64,000 bases of DNA from Stenogyne calaminthoides (taxonomy: Eukaryota; Streptophyta; Magnoliopsida; Lamiales; Lamiaceae), in the NCBI GenBank assembly GCA_037126765.1, contig JBBCBC010000016.1, forward strand, positions 11,768,728 through 11,832,727, given 5' to 3'. The notes under the pieces were generated by a model that was not told the DNA's origin, made no database searches, and worked only from the letters and a program-made list of their open reading frames with translations. The translations under genes and the position numbers were made by a program. This document shows positions 44,456 to 55,531 of this stretch, piece by piece; position 1 is the stretch's first letter, and each line of letters opens with the position of its first letter.

Positions 44456-46087
44456 TTGGACTACTTAACCCCATTTGTCTTTAAGTCTTATGGTAATTGT
44501 GAATCTTGTCTCAAGGGCAAGATGATCAACAAACCCTTTTCTGGGAAAGGGGTGTGTGCCAAAGAAGTTCTAGAGCTGATCCACAACAATGTATGTGGAC
44601 CATTGCCCACTCTAGCTAGGGGTCACTTCGGCTACTTCATCACTTTTACTGACGATTTCTCTAGATACGTGTATGTGTATCTTATGAAACACAAATCCGA
44701 ATCTTTTGAGAAATTCAAAGAGTATAAAGCTAAAGAAGAAAAGCAACTTCGTAAGAGTATCAAGACTCTTCGATCAGATCGAGGAGGTGAATACCTTAGC
44801 CATGAATTCACTGATTACTTAAAGTTGCATGGAATCCAATCACAATGGAGAAACCGAACCGTGTTGGAAATGGTAAGGTCCGTGATGAGTTTTTCCTCTC
44901 TTCTGACATTCTTATAGGGATACGCGTTACAAACCTCAATCTACATTCTAAATAGGATTCTGTCTAAATCGGTTGAGCATACACCATATGGACTATGGTG
45001 TGGCAAGAAGCCAACTTTTACACATATCAAAATATGGGGTTGTCCCATGATTGTGAAAAAAATGCTTACTGATAAGTTGGGATCCAAAGGTGAAAATGGT
45101 TACTTTGTGGGATATTCTAAGGAAACAAGAGGATATTATTTCTATCTACCTGAGAAACAAACAGTGATTGTTTCTAGGCAGGCCAACCTTCTTGAAGACA
45201 ATTATGTCTTTAAGGAACAAGGCCGTAAGATGATAGAACTTGAAGAAATTCAAGAACCACAAATTAACAAAGAGACTGATATCTTGTTAAAGCAACATGA
45301 CAAGGAATCAGTGGGAGCATTCATCGACTTTCACGGTGGAAGTCTTTCACTAGGTGATCGTCTTTCAGCTAGTGGGAGCGTAATTGGAGTAAGCTTGTTA
45401 GTGCAAGAACCTCCAAGTGGGCTGAATGAGAACATCATGGTTCAAACTCCCGCCCAAAAGACATCTGAAAGTGTAGCTCTTGAGGACTCTCTGGACATTG
45501 ATGAAATCGATGCACCACAAAATTTTCACGATCAGAATGTACAGCCTGCACAACCACAGCTCCGTAAGTCAATTAGGAATTGTAATCCGCCCATTAGATA
45601 CGGTTACCTCTTGGAGGAACTCATAAATATGAACATTACAGATAAGGACGATCCTAATACTTATTCTGAAGCAATATCAGATATTGATTCAGGGAAGTGG
45701 CATGAAGCCATGAAATCCAAAATGAACTCGATGTAAACCAATCAAGTCTGGGACTTGGTTGAGTTGCCTAAAGGGGTTAGACCCATATGTTGCAAATGGG
45801 TCTTTAAGCGTAGGAATGATGCAAATGGCAAAGTAAAAACCTACAAAGCTAGGTTGGTGGCGAAGGGTTATAGTCAACACAAAGGCATTGACTATGACGA
45901 GACCTTCTCACCAGTTGTAAAGATCAAGTCCATTCGAATTTTACTCGTGATAGCAGCACACTATGATTATGAGATTTTGCAGATGGATGTCAAAACATCT
46001 TTCCTCAATGTAAACATTGATAAGGAAGTGTTTATGACTCAACCGAAATGTTTTATGTCTAAGCCAAATTCTAATCTAGTACGTTAG
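44456..46087 (+). pseudogene. Copia-A1 integrase and first part of reverse transcriptase
   Basis: One frame with stops at 44915 and 45734. Integrase blocks: NNVCGPLPTLARG (first Asp changed to Asn), FTDDFSRYVYVYLMKHKSES, KTLRSDRGGEYLS. After HGIQSQW it jumps straight to RNRTVLEMVRSVM, so about 14 residues with the catalytic Glu are missing compared with Copia-B1. RT begins at CKWVFKRRNDANGKVKTYKA and stops after QMDVKTSFLNVNID and SNLVR, before the YVDD motif. The break coincides with LTR A2. Confidence 0.85.
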
Positions 46088-46095
46088 CTTAAATG

Positions 46096-47450
46096 TGTTG
46101 GAATTTAGAGGCACATAAACATGTAATACATGCGCAGCGGAAATAAAGAGTTCACCAACAACGAACAATTAATTGCATAATTAAATACGAGTAAACGTAA
46201 ATAGAATTCTTACAGCAATTCATACACGGATTCCTCAACCATGGTATCCACGTAACAGTCGTTTACTAATCTGCATAGATCTGCCAGCGTTGAATCCCCG
46301 AGATGAATTTGCTAGGAAAATTCTAACTTAGAGATTTTATGGAGAAAATATGAACTCACTTATTATGAATTCCCAAAAGCTCATATATATAGGAGAGACC
46401 CAGCTTAAATCTTAAGCTAACCTTTATTAGAAAAAATCCTAATAAAATAAATCTCTTAGATTTATTTTCCACATATAAAATCTCTACGGATTTAATTCCA
46501 TGTATATCAAATCTCTACGGATTTGATTCCATATATATTAAATCCTATAATAATAATATTCCATATATTATTATTGGGAATTCTATTTAATTAAATCTAA
46601 TTTAATTAAATAGTAATAATAATTAATTCTAAATATAATTATTATTATATTCTCCATAAATTAAATATTAATATCCAATATAATATTTAATCAACCAACT
46701 ATAATTAGTAAACAACTGTTACTTGTTGTGTGACCCATAGGCCCTCATATATCGAGTGATTAGTCAAACTAATGGTCTTAATTGAACCCTAGACAATAAA
46801 TCAGACATTCTCAATATATGAGGTACGTTGCGAGGGAATGTGCAACTACCTGTAACTAAAACATGGGCTATTACGTTTTCCTCCTTTAATTCGCGAATAC
46901 TCGATTAAGTCTTGAACATGATGAAGTGTTTATTCAAATAACTTAATCATATTATCTCTAATCACTAATTGATCATGTATGTCACACTTAGCCACAAAGT
47001 CTAAGTTGACGTGCATCGGCCGATGACTTAGATCTAATTATGACGTGTGTATTGACCTCAAGTCAAAGGAGTATCGCATCGCTCCCACTAACCGAGACAC
47101 CCGTAGACACATATAGTGAAACTATATCAAACGGTTTCTCGGATGGGTATACCAATACCCTCGAAGGTATTTGTGCATCCATCATGAGATACCTAGTATC
47201 TCGTAGAAAGTGAGATCTTACTACACTCTCTAAGAGTATGATGCAGATCGTACACCTATCTCAATTGCATCATCAATATCTCCTTCTTGATGATCCTTGA
47301 TCGTGGCTATTTGAGAATTATGCTTAAGTCATCCAAGTTCTCACAACCTCAATGACAGCAATGACTCATGGGAACACTTGTACAAATAAATGCAAACAAT
47401 CAAACATAATATTCAAACAAGTGTATTATCATACATTAAAAGTAACATAA
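46096..47450 (-). mobile_element. Inverted, truncated Copia-A LTR (A2)
   Basis: Starts TGTTGGAATTTAGAGGC on the plus strand and parallels 39423-40969 over its whole length, for example 'gcgcagcggaa', 'gggagcgatgcgatactcc' in complement, and 'catcatgagatacctagtat'. The last 75 bp or so (the TGTTAGTG... end) are lost where Copia-B1 leader sequence begins. No target duplication can be tested on that side. Confidence 0.8.
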
Positions 47451-48413
47451 AACCATGGGCGAGGCAGGGCTGGCGAGCGCGCGAGTGCGGATGTGCACGG
47501 TTACGCGCATCGCCTGCCGAGGAGTGCCGGACCCTGCCGAGGCGTGCAGAGGCAAGGGCGGGCGACGCCTGCCGAGGCTGAACCTGGCCAAGTGGCCGGC
47601 CGGATGCGGGCGTGCATCTCGGCTGCGAGCTGCTTGGCGTGGCGTTTCAAGACGGAGTATCTTTTCGAGACGATCGAGTGGGAGAAATTCAAGACGGTGT
47701 TTCTTCAAGATCAAGCCAAGAAAAATCAAACCATGACAATTGGATAATTTGTGCCCAATATGTTTATTTTTTCTGTTTTGCTTGATTTATTTTGTGCTAT
47801 CTTATGCTTTATTTAATTTATTTAAATGTGTTTGCATGAGAGTTGCCTAATGAAAAATCTCACCTTCAAAATTACTAAGTATGTTTAAATAATTAATTGA
47901 CAATTTTATTCCGGATAATAAAATTGAATTAATTTTGACCTCCATGATTTATTTATTTGTGAATTCTTTTGGAGAAATTCCCCCCACGGGACGGTCAAAA
48001 GATAGCTTTCACATGAATGAATTCCAAATGGATGATTGTGGGTTATTATTAGTAGCGACGATGACCCTCCCCACGAGGCTCGTTCAATACGAAATAATAA
48101 TCCTGTATTTAATCATGTTTATTACTTAGGTATAAAATTGATATGCATATACTTCCCCGAAGTCCCTGTCAATTTTATATTGGTCAAGTGGGTGCCAACT
48201 ATTAATCTGGATATTAAAGGTTTGTAACTGTTCTTGTTTGTAACCTGCTTGAATGTGTTTAAATAATGACCCACCCCACGTGGCTTGTTTAAACTGTTTT
48301 GAGATGTTGGCTGATGCATGTTCATATTTTTTTTGAGATTTTAATATGATGCATGTGATCAAACCTTGTGATATATTTGTGCTTATGCATATTATTGTTT
48401 ATTTCAATTCATC
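47451..48413 (+). other. Untranslated leader of Copia-B1
   Basis: 47451-47740 is GC-rich with GCCGAGG/GGCGTGC-type blocks; the rest is AT-rich. From 47880 it matches 61880-62410 in Copia-B3 nearly base by base ('ttggagaaattcccc', 'acttccccgaagtccctgtc'). Overlapping open frames in the GC-rich part lack motifs and are not called genes. Confidence 0.7.
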
Positions 48414-51400
48414 ATGTCGCAACCTTCTAATCCACTATCGAATATACTTAAAGACAATTTTCTTACTAGTGAAAACTATTTTGATTGGAAATACAAACTA
48501 AAATATGTCCTAACCGCATCATCTTCCAAATGGGTACTTGATACACCAAAACCCGAAAAACCAACTAAGGACGCCGGGATATGGGATGAGATGATTTATG
48601 GTGAATGGGAGCTGGCAAATGAATTGATCAAGGAAACAATTCTGGCACATCTGTCAGATACGTTGAGACACCTTCATCAAGATTATGAGTCAGCTGCAGA
48701 CATCTTAAAGAATCTCGAAGCGATGTTCGCACATCAGACCCATATGGCAATCCAAAGTGTGAAGCAAGAAATTGCTGAATTAAAAATGGAAAAAGGGACG
48801 ACTGTAGCACAGCACGTCCTTAGGGTTATGGTGCTATTTGAGGAACTTGAGATCCTCGACGAAAAATGTGATTTCAAGACTAAGATTAATTTCATTCTCC
48901 AATCCTTACCAAAGAGCTATAATCACCACTATCTTGAGTATCTAATGGAAGATCTAGATTTTACAGTGGATGATCTTGTAAATGCTCTGACTTTGGTTGA
49001 AAAGGAAAGGGAGCGCGAGGAAAAGAACTTGGGAAAACATAAATCTTCTCTTCATCCTAGATCAAGTGGTGATAAGGATGATGAAAAGAGAAGAAGGTTA
49101 AACCAAGAAGACTCAACATCAAATAAAAGCATGGGATCAAGCATGAGGAAAACTTTGGAAAGCGGGAGAGTAGGACACTCGAGGTCAGCCTGTTCCGATC
49201 CCAAAAGGAAAGGAAAGAAGGGTAATTCTCACGCACTAGTTGTTGAAACTTGTTTAGCGGCGTATGCCTCCCATTTATGGGTGGTGGATACGGGATCCAC
49301 TGATCATGTTTGTTTCACATTACAGGGGTTCAAGCGGACCCAGAAACAAAGTGGAAGTGAGATCCTCATCACACTGGGCGATGCTACGAGAGTGGCAGCT
49401 GAAGCAGTGGGAGAAGTGCACTTGTCTTTTGAAGACAGAGTTTTAATTCTAAGAGATGTTCTTTACGTTCCGGGTTTTAGAAAGAATTTAATTTCAGTTT
49501 CTAAACTTTTTCATGATGGATATTCGGTTACTTTTAATAAAGTTGTTACCATTTCTCTTTTTGATAAATTTATCTGTCATGGAACATTGTCGAATAATCT
49601 ATATACAATTAACTGTGCACACCACTCACGAAATGCATCCTATAACACATCAACTGTTTCCGAGAAAAGAAAACATTCATCAGATGTGAACGAGACACTT
49701 ATTTGGCATCTAAGATTGGGTCATATAAATCCAAATAGGATCCAAAGGTTGGTGAAAGACGGTTCACTAGAACTTCTCCAAGTTGAACCAGTTCCAACCT
49801 GCGAATCATGTTTGGAGCGTAAAATGACCAAGAGGGCATTTGGAGCCAAGGGGAATAGAGCCAAAGAAGTGTTAGAGATCGTTCACACAGATGTATGTGG
49901 TCCAATGTCAACCAAAGCAAGAGGAGGTTATGAGTATTTTGTCACTTTTATTGATGATTACTCAAGGTACGGCTACATTTTCCTTATGAAGCATAAATCT
50001 GAGACCTTTGAGAAATTCAAAGAATTTAAGGCTCAAGCAGAGAATCATAAGGAAAAATGTATCAAGTCTCTACGATCTGATCGTGGAGGATAATACCTCA
50101 GCGATGAGTTTTTGAACTACTTATCTGATGAAGGGATTGCATCCCAGCTCACTGCACCCGGAACCCCTCAACAAAACGGGGTTGCAGAGCGAAGAAACAG
50201 AACTCTTTTGGAAATGGTTAGATCTATGATGAGTTATGCGGATCTTCCCAAGTCGTTCTGGGGTCATGCCTTGGAAACAGCAGCTTACATTCTGAACTTG
50301 GTGCCATCCAAATCGGTTCCCAAAACTCCCAAAGAATTGTGGATCGGGCGCAAGCCTAGTATGAGACACATGAGAATTTGGGGGTGTCCGGCCTACGTGT
50401 TGGACAAGGAAGCCGGTAAATTGGACCCTCGATCAGAATTAAGGTTGTTTGTAGGATACCCCGAGGGAATAAAAGGGTGTATGTTCTATGGTCCCGAAGA
50501 TCAAAAGGTGGTCATCAGCACTCACTTTAGATTTTTGGAAGAAGACTATATGAACGAAAGAAAACCCAGAAGTGAGATTACCTTAAATGAGCTAAGAGGG
50601 CAAACCTCAATGCCAACTGTACTAGACGATATACCAAACGAAACGCTTTCACAACCGAAACCTCGTCGTAGTGGGAGGGTTGTTAGACAGCCTAAGAGAT
50701 TCATGGGAATAGGAGAGTCCTCGGACTTGATTCCCGGATAAGACGAATCAGACCCATGGACATATGATGAGGCACTCCAAGATAAGGATGCAGATTCTTG
50801 GCAAACAGCAATGAAAGCCGAAATGGGTTCTATGTTTCATAACAGAGTGTGGGAGCTAGTCGAACCACTTAATGGGGTCAAACCCATTGGTTGCAAGTGG
50901 GTATACAAGAGAAAAAGAGGACCGGACGGGAAGGTTGAAACCTTCAAAGCAAGACTAGTGGTGAAAGGTTATACTCAGAAAGAAGGGATCGATTATGAGG
51001 AAACTTTTTCGCCCGTAGCCATGCTTAAGTCCATCCGTATTCTCTTATCGATTGCTGCGCATTTCGACTTTGAAATCTGGCAAATGGATGTCAAGATAGC
51101 TTTCCTTAACGGAAGTCTTGATGAAGAGATCTATATGCAACAACCCCAAGGTTTCATTGAAAAGGGCCAAGAACACCTAGTTTGTAAGCTCATGAAGTCC
51201 ATTTATGGACTCAAACAGGCATCCAGAGCTTGGAACCAATGTTTTGATCATGTTATAAAGTCTTATGGGTTCGATCAAAATGAGTTCGAAAGTTGTGTGT
51301 ATAAAAAGCGTGTCGGAACTGCATTAGTATTCTTAGTACTATACGTAGATGACATTCTGATCATCGGGAGCGATGTAAAGGTGTTATCAGACGTAAGGGC

Positions 51401-52328
51401 ATGGCTTTCAAAACAGTTTGATATGAAAGACTTATGGGAAGCCAGACACATCCTTGGGATCAAGATCACTCGAGATCGCAAGAAAAGGACGATCGGCTTA
51501 TCGCAAGCTTCATACATAGACACTGTCTTGAAACGATTCAGCATGCAAGATTCCAAGAAAGGCTTCGTACCTTTCAGGCATGGAATCCATCTATCCAAGA
51601 AAATGTCCCCTAAGAAGCAAAATGAGATAGATGACATGAAAGGCCTTCCTTATGCTTCGGCTGTCGGAAGCCTTATGTATGCGATGTTGTGTACGAGACC
51701 GGATATCTGCTTTGCCGTAGGCATGGTGGCAAGATATCAAAGTAACCCGGGGAAAGATCATTGGACGGCAGTTAAAAACATTCTGAAGTATCTGAAAATA
51801 ACTCGGGATAGAATGTTAGTTTATCAGTCAGATAGTCCAATCCCCATCGGCTACACGGACTCGGATTTCCAATCAGACATAGACTCCAGAAAATCTACCT
51901 CCGGTAGTGTGTTTTGCATGGGGGGAGGAGCCGTGACATGGAGAAGCGTCAAGCAGAAATGAGTCGCAGATTCTACAATGGAAGCCGAATATGTAGCTGC
52001 TTGTGAGGCAGTGAAAGAAGCGGTTTGGCTCAAGAACTTCCTAGTGGACTTAGATGTGGTTTCGAATTTGCCCATCAGAATCACTGTTTATTGTGACAAT
52101 GTCGGAGCAGTTGCAAATTCAAGGGAACCAAGAGCCCACAAAGCCAGCAAACACATTGAAAGGAAATACCATCTTATACGAGATATCGTTAAGACAGGAG
52201 ATATAGATGTGGCAAAGATAGCGTCTGAGGACAACCTAGCAGATCCATTCACAAAGAGTCTGCCTCTGAATACATTCGAGAGACATGTGGAAGGAATGGG
52301 TGTCAAGACCGTTGCCAATCTGCTTTGA
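48414..52328 (+). pseudogene. Copia-B1 gag-pol polyprotein, three stop codons
   Basis: A single frame of 1,304 codons, with stops only at 50091 (TAA), 50739 (TAA) and 51960 (TGA). Gag begins MSQPSNPLSNILKDNFLTSE. The zinc knuckle is incomplete: GRVGHSRSAC keeps the last His and Cys but lacks the first two Cys. Protease: WVVDTGSTDHVC. GAG-pre-integrase: WHLRLGHINPNR and CESCLERKM. Integrase: HTDVCGPMSTKARGG, FVTFIDDYSRYG, SLRSDRGG, then GTPQQNGVAERRNR with the catalytic Glu. RT: CKWVYKRKRGPDGKVETFKA, QMDVKIAFLNG and the catalytic YVDDILI (about 51350). RNase H: SDSPIPIGYTDSDF, SGSVFCMGGG, EAEYVAACEAVKEAVWL and HIERKYHLIRD. The order protease-integrase-RT-RNase H defines Copia. The start matches Copia-B3 gag (62419). 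Confidence 0.93.
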
Positions 52329-52437
52329 GTATAAGTGGGAGAAATTATTAGGTTCGTGTAGGTGACATTAGATGTCACGATCACTACCGAACATGTTGTA
52401 GTATACTAAAAAGCGACTTTGAGTATAAGTGGGAGAT
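52324..52437 (+). other. Polypurine tract of Copia-B1, present twice
   Basis: TTTGAGTATAAGTGGGAGA occurs at 52324-52342, overlapping the gag-pol stop codon, and again at 52418-52436, directly before the 3' LTR. The second is in the right place to prime plus-strand DNA. Confidence 0.7.
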
Positions 52438-54279
52438 TGTTGGGATTATACTATGCTTTTTACTTTGTATAATCAAAACCAAGAATTTGGACTTATTTCT
52501 ATGAAATAAATTGTTTATCACTGATGCTTTAAATATTATCGAATGTTACATATATTTACTGCATAATTGTTCAATAAATCGTACATGTTACATTGTAGTT
52601 AATTTAGTGATACCAGATCACAGAAGATTAAATTAAATTAAATCTCTTGTAACTAAAAAGTACGCCATTCACGACCTAGATGGAAATGAACAACCCATCG
52701 TGAAAGGTTGAAGTGTAAGGCTCGAATGGCTTGTCTTGACCAAGAGATTACACTAGTGCATGGACGATGCCTTGAATAGGACCCTCTTGGAGGACAAATT
52801 CTTGAGAATAATAAGGAAAAATTAGACCTCGGGTGGTTCGTTATTTCTTAATCTTCGTTCCTTAAATAGGATCACGTGTGATTGGTAACTATTGCTTTGA
52901 CTTTATCATGGGTAGAGAATCAACGAGATTCAATACATTTTATCTTGGGCAATATTATTGGTCACATGTGATTGCTAAGATTTATCTGAAGAATCGTGTC
53001 TTAATACTTGTTTGTTTGATTTGCCCCCTTGGGGAGGTTCATAACCTTTATCATACCAAATCTTGCAAGTGGAATTAGTTTCCCATATGGATAATAATGT
53101 TGAACCGTTCATTCCTTGACCAAGGATAAAAGATATTAATTAATGGAGAGCTATTTGGTGACTTGAATTAATTAATGGGCTAGATAATCTTAAACACGGA
53201 AATAATAACAGGAGTCATATTGACTGTAATATGGGTTAAGATGGATAGTGCAATATTAATTATGTAGTGGGATTAATTAATATTTATGGGCTTGAATAAT
53301 ATTGTGGCTCAATATTAGATATTCAAGGTCCATTAGAAGGTCCAATCTTAATTCTCCTAAAGGCCCCCTGAGTAGCCCAATATATAGTCCAATAACTGAA
53401 AAGATGATTAAAATAAAATAAATATTGTTGCTTATTTTTCCAAGTAATTTTCGAAAATTGTGGATAAGTTGGGAGAATGATTTTCTTTGAATTTTGTTAT
53501 GGAATGAAGATATGTATTCTTGGAATACAAGATTATCTCATTAAATTCAAGAAATCTCTCACTTGGTTATTCATAAGAGAATTTCAAAATATTTGAAATA
53601 TAGAGGGCAAGAAAGATTTTCTTGATTTTCTTGAAAAGATATTATGGAAGATATGTATTTCTTGAAATACAAGAATATCTCATAAATTCAAGAAGATCCA
53701 AATCTTGGATTCTTGATCCTTCATATTTTCGAAAATATCCATAATAAAATAGTAGGTGGGATTTTGTGGAATATTATAATTATGGGAGAAAGAATATAGG
53801 AGATATATTCAAGATTTCTTGGAGATCAAGAAAAGATTTTTCCACATTATTTTTGGCCAAAAATTTCGACCACCTTGTGCTCTATAAATAGGGAATGATT
53901 CTTTCATTCCCAAGTACAATTCCATGTGCTGGAAAAATTAGTAAATCCACAAAGGTGGTGCAACATAATTTATTTTCCTTTTGTTAAATCGTTCACAGGT
54001 GTCCTTCCACCGGATAGTCGAACGAGGGCTAAGGGAATACTTGGGAAGTTCTTTTGGTTAGTCTAATCTGCTAGATCACGGTCATCCCAAGAGTTACGTT
54101 CACGTAAACTCGTAAAATTCAGCATGCGTGGGTTTTACGTGAATTATTATATGCATGATATGTTGTTGAATTATTATTTGAATTAATATAGGATTAATTC
54201 ATGCTAGTAATAATTATAAGAATTAAATTTGTATTTAAACATTCACCCCGAATAGATCTGTGCAACTTATTCCCCAACA
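52438..54279 (+). repeat. Copia-B1 3' LTR
   Basis: 1,842 bp from TGTTGGGATTATAC to CTTATTCCCCAACA. The inverted solo copy at 55532-57368 has the same ends and order. Contains the LTR promoter near 53883. Confidence 0.92.
53883..53890 (+). promoter_or_regulatory. TATA box of the Copia-B LTR
   Basis: TATAAATA followed by GGGAATGA. The same box is at 60545-60552 (B3, plus) and 55921-55928 (B2, minus), which supports a conserved promoter. Confidence 0.7.
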
Positions 54280-55531
54280 CCCCCTGCAGGCCGTCTGGTA
54301 TCTTGGAGCCTATGATTACTTCTAGATCCGGTCGGGCTGGGTCTATCTTGACTTTCTCGAGGTCTTCCCCCGGGATGGCCCTTGGGGTATCTTGTCGGGG
54401 GTCGTCGATCTCTGCTTCGAACAGGAATTCTTATGGTTCGGGCCCCATTCTTGGATCGAGGTCGACATGACTCCTTTTCTTATTTGTCTTGTTACTCAAT
54501 TTTTCGCATTGTTTTTCACTATCTATTACAAGTATTTGTTTACTAGATATCAGTGCGGAATTGAAAAGAGACGAGGAATAAATCAAACAACCTCTTGCAT
54601 CAACTTGGTCATCTTTGAAGGTGCCAACCAGCCCACTCTTGGTGGAAAACTTTACACAAAAATAAAAAGTTGAGGACACAGCCTCGAATTCATGCTCAAA
54701 AGGCCTCCCGAGAAAACCGTTATAGGGTCTCAGGAGGTCGACAACTAGAAAATCTAAAAGCCTAGTGGCCCTAACCTCTTCATTCAAAGTAGAAACTAAT
54801 TCAACAGCCAGGCGGATCATCCCTGTCGGCTTCACAGTTGCATCCCCGAAGCCCTTCAGGACGTGGTCGCATGGGGTGATGTAGGCGTCATAGTCCCCGA
54901 GCTGGTCTAGAGTCTTCTTGAAGAGGATGTTGCAGATAGCCCCTCCATCTACCAGCAACCGGCATACGGTAGTACCCATGATATTGGCCTTAATCACCAA
55001 AGGATCGACATGTGGATAGACTATGCCGTCCTTATCCTTTTCGCCAAATTCGATCGTGCGGGTCTCCTCCCCTATCTTGAAAACCAGTAGCACCATCTTT
55101 CTGGCATTCTCTATCTCCCTTATCTCCGCCTTCATTCGCCTTTTGGATGAGCCGGTTGTAAAGATTCCCACAACCGTCCCGAGCGGAGAGAGGGTGTGTA
55201 TGACGTGACCTCCAGCGCCCTCAGGCATGGGTGGCACTGGTCCTTCCCCCTGGCCGGCATTTCCTGGAGCGGGTTCCGCCTGTCGGGGTCGGTTCGCCTG
55301 TTGGTGACCTCTCTGGGCATGATCTTGATTCCTCTGAGGTCGCTTGACAAACTCATCCAATAGCCCGTCCTCGTACAGCCACCTAAGCTGTGAAAATAGA
55401 TCTTTGCATTCACTCGTGTAATGGCCTGTCTGCTCATGGAAATGGCAGAACTTGTTGGGGTTCGACTTGCCCTTATTTTTGATAGGTCGCGGCGGGATGA
55501 GTAATTCTCGCTCTCTGATATGGTTGTAGAC
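54280..55531 (-). pseudogene. Gypsy-3 gag C-terminus and protease
   Basis: Blocks: zinc-knuckle-like segment at about 55450-55410 in a broken frame; PPMPEGAGGHVIHTLSPLGT; TTVCRLLVDGGAICNILFK (protease D-G-G); LDFLVVDLLRPYNGFLGRPF; FYFCVKFSTKSGLVGTFK. It ends with DPRMGPEP and, in another frame, DDPRQDTPRAIPGEDLEKVK, the protease-RT linker, and is then cut by the Copia-B1 boundary at 54279. Confidence 0.83.

Larger units (their letters stand above)
20475..46091 (+). mobile_element. Copia-A1 LTR retrotransposon, 3'-truncated, host of nested insertions
   Basis: A plus-strand element: 5' LTR from TGTTAGTGTTAGTGTCC (20475) to TTTCAACA (41256), primer-binding site at 41258, decayed gag-protease, then integrase and part of reverse transcriptase ending at 46087. 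Two insertions with perfect 5-bp duplications (20851-38480 and 39423-40969) lie within the LTR. The RT C-terminus, RNase H and 3' LTR are missing; an inverted A-family LTR abuts the break at 46096. Confidence 0.85.
47451..54279 (+). mobile_element. Copia-B1 LTR retrotransposon without 5' LTR
   Basis: Leader (47451-48413), single gag-pol frame (48414-52328), purine tract, and a complete 3' LTR (52438-54279). The 5' LTR and the start of the leader are missing at the junction with A2. The right flank runs into Gypsy-3 protease sequence. Confidence 0.88.

Noticed and set aside
47390..47747. GC-rich overlapping frames with many Arg/Ala residues
   Set aside because: They follow the GC-rich block of the Copia-B leader; three frames on both strands stay open simply because stops are rare in it.
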